This document shows, in pieces, positions 47,113 through 60,346 of a DNA stretch of 64,000 nucleotides. Numbering within the stretch: the stretch's first letter is position 1; each line of letters opens with the position of its first letter. A program made the position numbers and the translations under genes. The DNA is from Lineus longissimus (taxonomy: Eukaryota; Nemertea; Pilidiophora; Heteronemertea; Lineidae): the NCBI RefSeq assembly GCF_910592395.1, contig NC_088316.1, positions 15,064,001 to 15,128,000 of the forward strand. Direction: 5' to 3'. The notes below the pieces were generated by a model. That model saw only the letters and a program-made list of their open reading frames with translations, ran no database searches and had not been told where the DNA came from.

Positions 47113-50100
47113 CGCTTCTGATGAACACGATACCATCATCTCTCCTCCCCCATCAACCATGTAAACAAACAAATGATTGAGATGCATCTTCCCCATCACA
47201 TCCGTCCCGCACTAAGCCACCGAAACAACCAAACAATGAAGACACATATCTGCCATTATCATTAGGACGTTCTTAAGGGTTGACCAAAGGCACCACCATT
47301 TTGGCTGGAACTTGAAATCCTAAAGGGCAATCACCATACAATTGAATAAGATGTAAAGCAAGAAGTAACTTCTACTTTTAGGTTATGTGATTGCAGAGAC
47401 CCTGGTTGCTGAAATGCATTAACTGAAAAATTTGAAGAAAAAAATTGAAAAGAAATAAATTTGAAAAGAAACGTCAACTTTTTCAACTGCAATATAAAAT
47501 GATATAAGGAATCATCAAACTATCTTGTCATTTGAAAACCTGACGTGTTCAATTCCTCGGTAAGTAGCAATATCTATGTTATTTTACTGAAGACTTGTCA
47601 AGTAAAGATGGCAGCTCAATTGGCTTGTCAAAGTTAATTGAAAATTTAAATCAATTGCCACAGAATGTGTCTACAACCTAGGCAGAGAGAGAAGCATTGG
47701 ACGAGAATTTGAATTGAGAGAGACTGATTTGAGTTAACTCTTTTGGGGTGAGATCATCAAAATTTGAAATGAAGAGGACGACAACAGCCCCTGCTACCAA
47801 AGGCCACATGGAATACGCATCGAAACGTTTGAGGTCGGGGTGAGAAAAATTGCTTGTGGGGCACTTACAGAAACCTGCCTTACTTTAAAACAAAGTCAAG
47901 GCTATTCTCTCTCCACCTGCCAAACGACATACTTGATCTCTCTCCTCAACATCACCTGAGATTACCGTGTCCACCTTTACCTTACACTCGACCCTTGACG
48001 TTTTTATACCCACAGGTGACAATCGTTCTCGACGATCAGCTGCAGGGAAATGACTAGACTCCATTTCACGAGAAAATTGCACTAATTTTTTACCGTGATT
48101 TCAAACAGAAGCAACGATCTCACCTGAAACTTTGAATTCATAAGTATCTAAAATACTCAACTTGCCAGAATCGGACAATGCATCACGCATAACGAGCCAT
48201 TTGAAGTAAAATATTGACACATATTCCCAGCCATTTTAAGGTTTCGCCGTGCAATGCCATTTTTCTTGTGAAATTGACTTCAGTGATATGAATGAGTATA
48301 TACTAAGTGCGACTTTCTTGACAGAAGCCCAATTATATTTTGTTTATAACACCCCATTGGCTACAATTGTGTAGCCTTTTTACTTTTTTGAACAATTTTT
48401 GTCATCCCCAGTAATATATGGAGCCACACTTTAGTTATTACTTTCCACAATCCACTGAATCCAAATCTCACAATCCTCCAAGCATGCGCTCAGACAAATG
48501 TCAGACGTGCAAAATGCCACCCAACCCAACCCTCTAATCCTCCTTATTCATATCCAACCCAACCTTTGGCGACCGATTATAAGTCACATATGTGAGAATT
48601 ATCTACATCATATCGAATACGATCCGTTTTAAATTTGTCTGATTATGTCCCCATTTCCATCAGATTTGTCTGAAACCTGTTTAACACTGATGAACATCCG
48701 ATTCGATGAGGCATAATTTCAAATCAAATTTGATAATTGGCAAGCATTTCTATAGGATTTATCATGATCTGAATAGTTGTATCTGCAGGTTGTTTTGCCA
48801 AATTAGACAAACTTCATGTATAAATTCCACCTTTACCTTCGATACAGATCGAAAACTCAGTTTATCAGATCTTAAATACTTTAAGAGATTGGGCCTAACC
48901 ATGGATCTTTGTCAGTAGAAATATATCTAATTTCTTCCAAATGGTTCAATATTCGGTATTGAATTGATTCCTTTCTATAAATCTTCAACATCAGGCTTCT
49001 AATGAAATTGTGACAGAATCTATCCATTTAATAAATTAAAATGTGATGCAAGACTTTCAAAGTTATTACATTGCAGTATATTCAGTTCAGTCAGAATGAT
49101 TGATTGGTCTGAGGCCATTGAAGGGGAACAAGAATCATTTGAAAAACTGTGAAATCATTAGAAAGAATGTGCAAAACATTTTATAATAACGTGATAGCAA
49201 AGACCTCTTCTTTCTAAACGAGACAAAGAGCGTATCCTTGGTTTTAATATCATTTCTCTGGCAGTCTCATAAAGGCCAGTGCTTCCATCTATAAACTGAT
49301 TCGTCAGTTTATCGACAGTGCTTCCATCTCGAAACACTGACACAAGATAATCTTCGATCATGTCGATTTCATTTCGTTAAAGAGAGGTACATTGGTAGAC
49401 TGGTGAGACCTCAATCATTGTCAGATGGCGCTTTAATTGGTTTATGCCATTTCAAGGCTCTTCTGTCATTGAGTGGATGAGATTCCTAGCTTTGCCAGCT
49501 CATAAGAACGTGACAATATTTCTGTTGCTTTCATTTGAACAACACCACAAACATCTCACACCACCAACATCCTAAACCAACCCGACACTTTTCATTTAGA
49601 ATAGCTTCAGGCTGAATCCATTTCAAAATTGGTTGCCATGGTTGCAAAGAAATTGCTAAGACATGCAGAAAGCCACAACAATGCCTTAGGAAGGATTAAG
49701 ATGTAGTGATTATCTGTCAATAATACAACTAGATACATCCGGCGTCACAGAAATCAGCAACAATTTAATTCAGCGAAACAAAAGCAGATGGCAGGACTGG
49801 CTGCTGTAACGACGTCTTGGAAAAAGGCTCACATCAATATTTCGACTCGTGTTTACAAATGTAGTTCTTCTTTGTCTCAGCAGATGGCTCTCCTCCTAAG
49901 ACATAGAACTCGGTAAAAACGCCTATTGCACACAAGCTACAAAACTTAGGGTACAGCTCCCCTTGGCAAGCGACTACTGCGAGAAACTGATGTTTGTCAG
50001 TCGAGGGGGGCTGTGGGGGAACTATTGAGCTCTTATTTTCAAGCGCCTGTGAGTTACACCTAACTGAATATGATGATTGCACGTACCTCCAATGATAATT

Positions 50101-50760
50101 TCACCATCACCAGGGGATTGCGCCATTTTGATTCTGCTCGTCTTGACTGTGGGTAGAATAGCGTCAACAGATCAAATTCTCTAGGTAGTCATGCCTACAA
50201 GATAGGACAGAAAAGAGAATGTTTAGAAAAGTACAAACAAGTTTATAAACAGACTTTTCTTTACATGTACACCACCAATAACAAAAGAAAATATCTTTTT
50301 ATATGCTGGATAAGCCTTGGGCTCTAAGGATAACATTATCTTTCCCCGTTTCAACCCAGCTAATCTCGATCTCATATGTTTGTTCAGATTTTTGCATTCC
50401 CTCAGGATTTCTCGTGCGTGACCTTCAATATTCACCGACGATAATAAAGGAGGAAACAGAAATAAATGGCATTTTAAATTGACTTGACGTTTATGGATGG
50501 ATATGACCATGAATTTCACAATTATCTATGTTTTTGTGGCTGCATTTGTAAAATCTTCAGACAGGGCATCAATAATGGACTTGACAATGGTGTGCATTCG
50601 AATGAAAGATTAGAGGCGAGGTTTTATAAGATAAACAGCAAGGTCTACAGCCTAGCTACAGCTATCTTTTCGATCACGTGGGGCGGGGGGAGACTTCTCC
50701 TTCCCCTTCCAGCTATGACCAAGCGTGCCAAACACTTTCCCAATATGCTCCTTGTAGGGC
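47113..50760. other. No gene seen
   Basis: The longest frames are 98 codons (minus, 50223-50519) and 122 codons (plus, 50484-50852). The latter runs into the following repeat array. None resembles a known protein. Confidence 0.4.
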
Positions 50761-50763
50761 TTT

Positions 50764-51300
50764 CAACATTTGTGTCCTCAATGAAACCGATTTATTCTGG
50801 CATCCCAGAGGCTAAGGGCAACAGACTAAAAGATGGCTCAGTCCCAAATTAGTCACCAACAAGACTGTCATCCTCAGAACCTGGCCCCAAGCACCATTTG
50901 CGGAACACTGACCATTTCCCATCTAAATAAAACCAATTGGCATCTGCGTCCCGGAGGCTTACAAGACAAATCGACAAATAGAAAACTGGTCACCCTCCAG
51001 AAAGATGCTCATCTCCACCCATCCACCAGAACTTGATCCCCCCCCCCAAAATCTAACCGTCGTAATATCGACCATTTGTCTCAAGAATGCAACCAATATA
51101 TTCCAGCATGCCTAAGGCTCAAGATGATACTATGGACAACAAGAGAGACACCTGCAACTGATCATCAATTGGTCAACCCCACCTGACCCCGACAACAACT
51201 GAAACCAAGGAATGTCAACCATTTTCCTTACAAATGAGTCCAATTTATTCTGGCATCCCTAAGGCTTAGTAAGACACCCAGCAAGATGATCGATTTCCTT
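50764..51300. repeat. Old tandem array, ~150-bp period, four copies
   Basis: Each copy has an ACCATTT-like box, then AAACCAATTTATTCTGGCAT or a variant, then CCCTAAGGCT. The GCAT word falls at about 50800, 50940, 51106 and 51253 (spacings 140, 166 and 147 bp). The copies have many substitutions and indels. A poly-C run at 51038-51047 interrupts the second interval. Confidence 0.6.
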
Positions 51301-51452
51301 CAATTACTAATACAGGCATTTGAAAATGATCAATTATTGCCAAGGGTTACCTGGCGGACAGAGGCAGGGGGCAACTATCTGATATGTCATTGACAGGTGG
51401 TCAAGAATTGATCAATCAGTGAAGGTGGACTCTCCAGAGTAGATTCATCTAC

Positions 51453-51518
51453 CACAAAACAGTCTTCAAGTCATCTGGCACAAAACAGTCTTCGAGTCAT
51501 CTGGCACAAAACAGTCTC
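51453..51518. repeat. 26-bp tandem repeat, 2.6 copies
   Basis: CACAAAACAGTCTTCAAGTC followed by ATCTGG occurs at 51453 and again at 51479 with one change (CAAG to CGAG). A third, partial copy ends at CAGTCTCATAAC. Confidence 0.9.
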
Positions 51519-52960
51519 ATAACTAATCTACTGTAACAGATCTATTTTGACTCAAGCCTAAGCTTGAATTCATCCTGATTGCCCCCTGAAATATTCAAGA
51601 TAATCCACCAATTACATAGTCAGGGATTTCATATAAGCGTCATATCCACGAAATCCTCCCAAAGGAAGCTTGACCAAACCAATCAAGAAGGGTCAAACTG
51701 CGGTCACCCTCCACTGGAAGAATACGCTTGATTTTGCCAATTTACTATCACTTAGGACAAGAATGTTACCAATGATCGCACCAGGTTTCAGCCAATCAAG
51801 ATCAAACATAGAGGTAGATTTATTATGTTGCTGTACAGGATGCTAGTGTCTTATAGGGTGGTACACATTATTCCTATTTCTATCCAAAATCTTGCCAAGA
51901 AGATTCAAGTTGGCTGTACATCATCTACACCTCCACATACAGGATATGTTCAGGTTCAGGTGAAGCGAAAAATACTGTGCCAAATGTCACCCTAACATGA
52001 ACCAAAACTGCCAAACTTCACCAGTGTATCTCAGTACAACATACTTGTTCTAGAGTTGCAACAGTCTCAGTAATACAACTTACCCTTGACCAAGGTCAAA
52101 GATAGAATCTCAAGGACAGAGCATCCATCATCAGGACATGAGGTAAATTATGCATAAAGCAGATACAGAGCACATCTGCGCTCTTCTATTTCAGGAATGA
52201 GCCAAATTGAATCAGGAGGATTTTTTCCAGTCCTATACTCATTTTACCAAGGAAAAGCAATGTCATATATGCCGTTGATGCCATCACCTGACCATCAGGA
52301 GGCCTGATGAGACATCCCACAACCATCAAGTGACAGGTTAGCTAATAACTATCTTGGACAATGAAATGGAACAGACACTAACTGTGCTAATTAGCTGGGG
52401 ACAAAGATGTGGTTAAACCTGTGTTTGTTGCAATTGGGCGAAAGGAACAGCACAATCTCACGTCCAGAGCTCTTACTTCATGGCATGCAAGAGTCTCTGG
52501 TTGAAGGGGCATCAATTTGATGATCTCCATCACAGCCATGTCTGCCAATAAGTCTTGTATGAAGTAGAGGAACAAGTAGTAATTGCTCTTGGCTGAGAAA
52601 AGAGATACCATTCACCCTCAGTGTGCAATTATTGAGGGAAAGTGAAAAACAAATTTGGACTTCGGGCGATCTGCTATAACACAACTACAGTACGAACTTC
52701 CCGACACACATTTATCAACTAAGACCATGATATGAGTAGATAAAGTTGACACCGGATCATCGATGCAGTCATAAAATTGTACTGACATAAAATCCCTTGT
52801 GACACGGGATAGAATCCTACTAAGCCAGAAGAAAAGCCCTGTATGCAGCTTCAGTCCCACTGCTCATATCGATTTTCCTCAGCAAAGCCTTCCTTCTACT
52901 TCATGATTGAAAATTACCACTCAACCCAATTTCCAATTTCACAGTTGACTTTGATGACTG
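51519..52960. other. No gene seen
   Basis: Three overlapping minus-strand frames of 68-80 codons (52387-52860), none recognisable. Confidence 0.4.
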
Positions 52961-53335
52961 CTCTTTTGAAAAATTTTACTTAATATTTCATAAGCGGATG
53001 TCGGGAGTCGGCGTCAAAGCTTAAACTTCTGAATAGAAAGGAAAATATTAAAGACTTCAGTGGCCTACAGAAGGTGGCTGAACACATATCCCCTATCCTT
53101 CCCTCCTTAAGCACCACAGGTAGATGTTCTCATAGTGCATCAGCCAATGCATAATGGTATTACGCAGAAGAAGGTTATACGGATGAGTCATGGCACTGCC
53201 ACCCGGCAGCGTTTCCCTTCTTCAATCTGTCCTTTTTTCTAAAAAAGCGACTGAAAAATTCCACTTATTATTTCAAACTCTGACAGTTGGGAGCTGTGAA
53301 GCTTGAACGATCGAATAAACAAAAGCAGAAAAAGT
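52961..53335. repeat. Faint ~285-bp duplication
   Basis: GAAAAATTTTACTTAATATT ... GTCGGGAGTCGGCGTCAAAG (52968-53022) resembles GAAAAATTCCACTTATTATT ... GACAGTTGGGAGCTGTGAAG (53251-53301) in the same order. The similarity is weak and could be partly chance. Confidence 0.3.
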
Positions 53336-53929
53336 AGTTCTTTCTCCCAAAGGCAAGGTTCAATTAAAGCACTGAGAGAATGGAAGCCGTTTGATTAGTT
53401 CGGGTTTAGACAGCAAATTAACTGCCGATTTACTCTTTTGTGAAAATTTTCTGCTTCGCCAACCAATCAAACTGCAGTGGGTAGAAAAGTTAAATGAATC
53501 GGAAAATATTTATTGGCGTTGAATATTCTGTGCTCACAACAGGAAAATTTATTCAAAAAATTTGAGTCTGGATCGAAAATAAATGGAGTGAACTCGGGGA
53601 TTTGATAATACGAGGAGAATTCCAAATCCAATTTTTTCAAGACGAAAACGCTATCTCTGTTTTTTTATTGCGTAATATGACAATTTGTGACTCATGGTTA
53701 ATCCAGCAGCACAACAACAAGCGATTTTATTTCAAAAGACGATGACGGTCGACATTTCAAGAGAATTCCCAAATGCCTCTTGGTTAAGGCAAAAGGGTAA
53801 TGCCAACGAAATATTCAATTTCAGCTCTATTTTCGAAGAAAATGATTCAAGAGGTTTTTATGCTTCTATTTTTCCTTTCTTTCAAGCAGAAATCCACTCT
53901 ATGTCAACCATAGACCATTGAAAAAACTG
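53336..53929. other. No gene seen
   Basis: One 75-codon frame at 53694-53921 without features. Confidence 0.4.
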
Positions 53930-54125
53930 CTTTGCTTTTGGCTATCACTACATGTACAATGATGACATTCTCCTGTTTTCAGAGTAAACTATTAAGAATT
54001 TCTTCGCTTTTGGATATTCTCTTGTTTTCAAAGTAAACTGTTAAAAGAGTTTCTTCGCTTTAAGGTATCATTACAGTGAATTGGTCTTCTCGTGCTTTCA
54101 GAGTAAACCTTCTGAAAGAGTTAAC
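53930..54125. repeat. Diverged ~60-70-bp tandem array, about three copies
   Basis: CTCCTGTTTTCAGAGTAAAC, CTCTTGTTTTCAAAGTAAAC and CTCGTGCTTTCAGAGTAAAC begin near 53970, 54021 and 54089. They are separated by TTTCTTCGCTTT-like boxes. Confidence 0.7.
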
Positions 54126-54756
54126 CTCAATAACACGATAAGTCATGATTCACGCCTTAATCCCGGACCCGGACACATCTTTTATTACATAAGTAAGAAA
54201 AGATGTGCAATAATATGATCTCTCATGTTGTTGATGTCGCCCCTTCTGTGAAGAAATTAGAATCTGGCACGACATTGTCCGCCGCGTAACGCTGCATCTT
54301 AGCAAGGCGGCAGCCAATCTCATATGCCAGGGATTAGGATGACAGAAGAAGTGTAGCATTGTACAAGACGCGAAATTGACAAAGTCTATGTACGGAATAG
54401 TACAACGCCAATTGTCGTTGGAAAATGCCGTAGGTGTGACTCAGATGTAAACAGAAGGTGCTAATAGAAGAACTAGGAGTAGTCAGTTCCGATATGACAA
54501 AGATGGCAAAGGTTCGATCATTACAGAGTGGTAAAAGTCCCCACAATAAGAAATATATTATTTGAGGCACGGTAGTTGCCAGGACAGAGATCTATGTGCA
54601 GGTAAGCACAATATTCAGCCAAGTGGTGAACAAACCCTGACCCTAATCTCCCAATATGAGCAAGGCCCAAAAGATTACTTTTGAACAAAACTTCGAAGGT
54701 CAAAAGAGTTTGCCAGATACTACCATACTTCCCATCTGCCCTTTCAAGCCTAAATC
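54126..54756. other. No gene seen
   Basis: Minus-strand frames of 69-91 codons follow one another and the last reads into the minisatellite. None is recognisable. Confidence 0.4.
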
Positions 54757-55299
54757 CAATCCAACATGTTGATGAATTCCATGAATTCTCTGTCACAGTC
54801 TAAGAGCAATCCAACATGCTGATGAATTCTATGAATTCTCTGTCACACAGTCTAAAACTAATCCAACAAGCTGATGAATTCCATGAATTCTCTGTCACAG
54901 TCTAAAACCAATCCAACATGCTGATGAATTCTATGAATTCTCTGTCACACAGTCTAAAACCAATTTAACATGCTAATGAATTCCATGAATTCTCTGTCAC
55001 ACAGTCTAAAACCAATCCAACGTGCTGATGAACTCTCTGTCAAACAGTCTAAAACCAATCCAACGTGCTGATGAATTCTCTGAATTCTCCGACACACAGT
55101 CTAAAACCAATCCAACATGCTGATCAATTCCATGAATTCTCTGTCACAGTCTAAAACCAATCCAACATGCTGATGAATTCTATGAATTCTCTGTCACGGT
55201 CTAAAACCAATCCAACATGCTGATGAATTCTATGAATTCTCTGTCACACGGTCTAAAACCAATCCAACATTCTGATGAATTCTATGAATTCTCCGGCAC
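54757..55299. repeat. 11-copy minisatellite, ~49-bp unit
   Basis: Units read CAATCCAACATGCTGATGAA, TTCTATGAATTCTCTGTCAC, ACAGTCTAAAAC, with small variants. The first four units alternate between a 48-bp type (CCATGAATTC, CACAGT) and a 50-bp type (TATGAATTC, CACACAGT), so the array probably grew partly as dimers. Unit 6 is shortened by deletion. Most units contain two GAATTC sites about 9 bp apart. The array is non-coding and would be length-variable between individuals. Confidence 0.95.
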
Positions 55300-58200
55300 T
55301 CCTACATATAGTCAGTGGGATTGCTAACTCTAAGCAACACTTAGTCAAGATAATAATGGGTATTATCTGATGGGAATGGCGTGATACAAATCCTTGGATT
55401 GTGATGGGAATGAGATGAGGATAATCTTAGGTTTGCTCACGATCTGGCACACCAATTTGAAGACAATTTCATCGCCTATTTTACCAAACTCATCTCGCAT
55501 AATACGCTATTTGTTTCGATTATGACTATTTAGGTTTATGATAGAAAATAATCTTTAATCTCGGTTTTGCTGACAGGCTCATTCGAGAAATTCTCACTCA
55601 CAGCTTGTATTGTACCCAAAGTAGATAGTCCTCCCTCACCAGCCATGCTATGATGGATTTCTTTATAGCCTTACTGTTGGTGCACATGTCCCCATCAACA
55701 AGGTACATGTAAGTAATATTGGGTGTAGCTAGTCAGTGGATGAGTGGCATGTACACAGCTAGAGTTAGAAATGGTCAGATTTCATTTTGCACTCCGATGG
55801 ATTGGAACTCAGCACCCATGCCTTACCTTCAAGATTTAAATCACGTCATAACCAAAAAGCAGCATTGTAAGAAGCTTTAGAAAAAGTGCCTGCATTAAGA
55901 AACTGGAAATGACAGTAACGTGTTGTGGTTGGTGAGATTTAAGTTTGAGCTCGGTGCCCATCCCAAGGCTTTTACGATTTTAGTCATGTCCAGACCAGCA
56001 TGACCATGAAAGAAAAGCTCCATTTTGTTAGAAAGCTTCAGAAATTTCCCAGAAAAACTGCAAAGAAAAATGAGTTGACTCATACTAAAAGATGGCAACT
56101 AGTACTTTCGCCCACACTTAGGATTACATGCCAAGATTTCAAAATTGATGTCACGTCCTGTCGTCCATTACCATCCAAAAAAGCCATATTTTATAAGAAA
56201 TTACGCTGGAGATTTGGTCTGTCGTGTGGTATTCATCACAAGGAATCTTCAATAAACCCCCATCTAATGCCTCTTTTCATCACAGCGACAGACGAGGGAT
56301 ACATTCATAAGATAGATGCTTTTTGGAGCTTGAGTCAAAGCAGCTTAGAACCTAATGTTCTCGCTTTTAACAAACTTTTCAAAAAGAAAATGGTGCAAAA
56401 GATCACACTCGCACTCTGCTGCATTGGTAAGCATCTAATGAGATAGATTTTTCTTCTGAAAGAAAAAATTGAAAAACTTCAAATTTGGATTTTTCAAAAT
56501 ATTGTGGAGCCAAGCGGGGATTTATCAGGAAAAATGGAAATGAGAAAATGTTGTGATCATCATATCATATTTTTCATTGGTTCATTGCTGAGGAGGCTTT
56601 AGTGCTATTCCCAGAACCTAATGATATTTCCATTAGTGCTAATACTGCTAAGGGAAAATACCAGAGGCAAAATAGAAAAAAATACTATCACGAGGATCAA
56701 ATCTGTCAAGAAGTGTAAAAGCAAATCTTGTTGGAAAATTCGCATCTTCGAAAGTCAATGAGACTATCACGTTTTCATCTCGTTAGACTGCTTTTTGCTG
56801 GGAAAGAGGTGCCTGGAAAGCTTCCTAAAAAAATTGGCATTTTCATCATGGGTTTGCCAAAATAGAACATCCAAGCTCTACGGTACAGTAAGGCTGTGGT
56901 TTGTTGTATCTGGTGTCTAAAGCAGGGCAAGGAATTGACCTCACACGGGTATGGTAAACCCTGTTAGGCTTGGTTGTCATCCTCTATCATCATTCCTTGT
57001 AAGAGCCGCCTTGGTAAGCTCCTTAAGTCTCACAAAATATCCATTACGGTAAAAGTCATTAATAGAAAAGCTGACAAAATTGGAAGAAAAAAACAATTTT
57101 CTATCTGGATCATGATACTTGTCAACAAGCCCATCAGCACCCTAGACCAGTTTATTAAAACTTTTCTTGGAAGGCGCCTGTGTAATCTTCATAAGACATA
57201 TGATAATAGTATCGTCGTTAGCAAAAATAGACGCAGGGAAAAAAGCGTAATTCTTTCAAGGGATCATGCTTGTCAAGAAGTCTGTAGCTGATTGCGCTAG
57301 GCAGCCGTCATCTCGCTAACTTCATGCTGCATTGATCCCAAACGTCAAGTTCCCGACACGCAAAGTAATCAATTTTTCGTGGAAAATTTCTTGCGTGCTA
57401 GTCCGGCTTAGTTGTGTATGTGGAGTGACCTGATCGTACCGCAGGAGTGAAAGTTGGATGGAATTCTTGATGGGTTCTACGCCACAAAAAAAGTCTACGT
57501 ATAGAACAAGAGGAGTACGATAAAGAAGTCAGCCTATTGGGTGACTGTTGCCATTACTTTGCCCAGTAACACAGTCTTGATATAAAGAACTTAAGCCAGG
57601 CAACAGCTTCATGCTGGCATGAGTTCTTCAAAACCAAGGAGTTCCATCACTTCTCCCTTGGACTGTATCTCCTTCAATGAGTAGTGAACTCAGACGCCCT
57701 GGATTGGGTCAATTTCCAATAAAGGTGCTAAATGAATACTGTGGGGCACTAACAACATTAGCACGAAGGGAGATTGACATGAGATTTTTCACACTTACCT
57801 GCTCCTTGGCCGTTCTTGATGAAGTTAGTCTGAAAAGGCAAAAGAGCAGAAAGAACATGAATCTCACATCTTCTTTCCACAGATAAGTCTGCAACAATAC
57901 CAAAGACACAACTGTCAAGACAAGGAAATTATCATTACTAACGTCCATCAGGGACTTTTGATCGATTATGGTTTAACCAATCAACAACCACTTTCCAATC
58001 ACAACTATCACGTGGTCATGGCAACCACATAGGTCGCAGCACGGCTATGACACAGGTCGCAGCACCAAAAATTACTCATTTAAGGAACGCTTAGTAACAC
58101 AACTGCCATGCCAGGATGATAGAAAAGATCATTACCGAAATCCCACTATCCCAGACTGATTGCTAATGCAACTCCCCTGCCTTCCACTAATACAATGAGA

Positions 58201-58510
58201 TGAGTTTTCCTGCCATTCCCAAACAAAGGAGACCATTATCAGAAATTGGTATTTCACAGAGATCGATCGACTTGACAGTCGGGATCAGCAAGACAGATGT
58301 CTACATTTTGTATGCCTAATTGATAGAGCGAAAGGCTTTTGTGCTTCTGTGGAAAGCGATTTAATTTGAATTTTAGTCCATGAAATTTGGAAACATTTAC
58401 AAAAATATTGCAAACTTCATTGTCAACATAAAGCAACAAATGGGTCTTGTGCATCTTGACACATGTGGTTCCGAGATTGCAGTGAAGTGCTGCCTGTAAG
58501 GATGGGACAG
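55300..58510. other. No gene seen
   Basis: A 148-codon frame at 56000-56446 and a 105-codon frame at 56974-57291 are lysine-rich, as AT-rich DNA often reads, and match nothing known. A small repeat, ACATAGGTCGCAGCAC / ACACAGGTCGCAGCAC, lies at 58026-58064. Confidence 0.4.
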
Positions 58511-58516
58511 GACTAT

Positions 58517-58797
58517 GGAGTGTGGTGGTGTGCGAGTTGAGGCATCTATCTGTCAAGCCAGGGGTTGTGGTTTCGAACCACTCCCTTCATCTTCACTGCT
58601 CAGACAAGGCTGCGCCCAGACACGCACCTCAATATTATCATTTAATCCAAGCCGCCTTATGGCTTCCGAGACAATTTATTACATTAGCATCGGTCATAAA
58701 TCATGGGTATCATCTGATGTATATACAGAATCAATAAGATGGTTTATGTTATGGCTGAATCACCTCAACAGGTCATGGAATGGTTGTGTCTCGGCAT
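58517..58797 (+). mobile_element. tRNA-derived SINE candidate
   Basis: The head (about 58517-58586) reads GAGTTGAGGCATCTATCTGT, then CAAGCCAGGGGTTGTGGTTT and CGAACCACTCCC. These resemble the D-arm, anticodon-arm and T-arm order of tRNA-derived SINEs. GTTTCGAACCA is close to the pol III B box. The T arm keeps a GTGG/CCAC stem, but the acceptor stem does not pair, so it is a retroposon head and not a working tRNA gene. The body continues to 58797. A second body without a head lies at about 58990-59179. No A-rich or simple-repeat tail and no target duplication were found. Confidence 0.5.
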
Positions 58798-58989
58798 AAT
58801 CAGTTAATGGATTTAAAGAATGCGTAGTTGGCAACTTTAAGTCTGCGAGGTAACTGCACATTTTTCATTTTACTGTGGTGATTGAGAAAATACTGCCGCT
58901 ACACTAAGCTCCCATGCCAGTCTGTCACCTGCTTTACAAGTCTGTCACCTACTTTATGATTGAGAACCATACAAGACAATAAGGTAATA

Positions 58990-59179
58990 AGGTGTGTCCA
59001 CACACAACCTCGATATTGTCATTCCCAGTGGCCAGCTTATGGCTTTAGAGACAATTCATTACTATTAGCATTGGTCATAAATCATGGATATCATCTTTTG
59101 TATATACAGAATCAATACGATGATTTATGGTTATGGCTGAATCACCTAAACTGCTCATGAAATGGATGTGTCTGGGCAT
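58990..59179 (+). repeat. Second copy of the SINE-like body (headless)
   Basis: CCTCGATATTGTCATT, TTATGGCTTTAGAGACAATT, CATTGGTCATAAATCATGGA, TATATACAGAATCAATACGA and GGTTATGGCTGAATCACCTA match the body at 58627-58797, about 381 bp away. The tRNA-like head is absent. Either this is a 5'-truncated second insertion or the body was tandemly duplicated. Confidence 0.75.
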
Positions 59180-60346
59180 CAGGGTTTGTCTGGCGTTTGA
59201 AACATGGTTACATCTGCAGCATTTTCTCTCTTAATCAAGCTCAGCCACCAGGACTTTTAAACATGGTCTTCAAGACAACAGTTGGAAACAACAAAGCATC
59301 AAATCGATACACAGAGATATAGAGGGAATTTCTTTTTTTCTACCTATGCCAGCAAATTGAGTCATTTGCTTCCATCGAGTTCACATGACGCCAAGAAGTA
59401 ATTTCCCACTGCCATCGGATAGGAAATAACTCAATCACAAAACATGTGGTGAAAGCCTGATAAACAACCTGACAATGAAAGAGCTCTTGACCACATATCC
59501 GGGGAGGGGAGGGGAGTGCCCATGATAGAGAGGACGTCCTGCTAACAGAGGAGTCTGCTCAGGGAGCTCCCACTGTATGCCTTAATTGCCTGGTGAGTCG
59601 TGACTCCTCAGATAAACCAAAGTTTGGTTCTTGCGCATTTCAGAGCATCGCCTGATAACAACAGCGTATTGCAATATTACAATTGTGAAAAATGCAAAAT
59701 TGAAATGTACGAGACTATTTCCTGCTTCTTAGTTCTTTGTCATTCAAGAACAAGGCAGCTGCCTTTTGGAAAAAGAAATCGGTAGCCATGGCAACGCTGA
59801 CCCAAGCAATTTGTTTGCTACATGGACGGCCCTGGGCGATACTTTTCTTTATGGCGGTTGCCGGATTAATTTCCACTATCTTGGTAATTTCTTAGAAAGG
59901 AGCAAGTGTAACCCAGAGCAACATCCAATTGGGGAAATGTACATTTGAGAGTTCCTCGGGGAAATACAAGAAATAGATGGAGGTTTTTTGTTACAGTTAG
60001 GTCTCTCCTCATTCATCAGGTTGTCAAGTAGATGTTACATATGAGGTAAGGTGGTACAAGAATAGCCATGGTACAATTATAGTCTCTGTATGGATCATTG
60101 TGTTCTACAAGCCGTGTAGGAATAGGCCATTTTAACACCAACACTGAGTAGATATACTCTCCTTTCATATAAAAAGACTATACTTCCGAATTTTCTAGCC
60201 AAGCCAAACTAGACATATGCACATGGTCATTTGAAACAATTCAACTTATTCAATGGGGATTTACAAAGGCAGGGTGACACCAAGTGGCCCGATGGTCATA
60301 TCAAGCCCTTGACCAGGAGGTGGTCATGCCAATGCCAGTTAATGAA
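59180..60346. other. No gene seen; solo end of the CAGTRGAACC element family
   Basis: GTCCTGCTAACAGAGGAGTC, TGCTCAGGGAGCTCCCACTG at 59535-59574 resembles the inverted left end of the MITE at 34586-34767 (GTCTGCTAAGGGTGGTTCCA, CTG) and is followed by TA. No matching left end is visible upstream, so this would be a truncated copy. Frames of 60-61 codons nearby are not recognisable. Confidence 0.35.

Noticed and set aside
58517-58586. A functional tRNA gene
   Set aside because: The acceptor stem does not pair and the T loop is irregular, while a repeated body follows. A tRNA-derived SINE explains it better.
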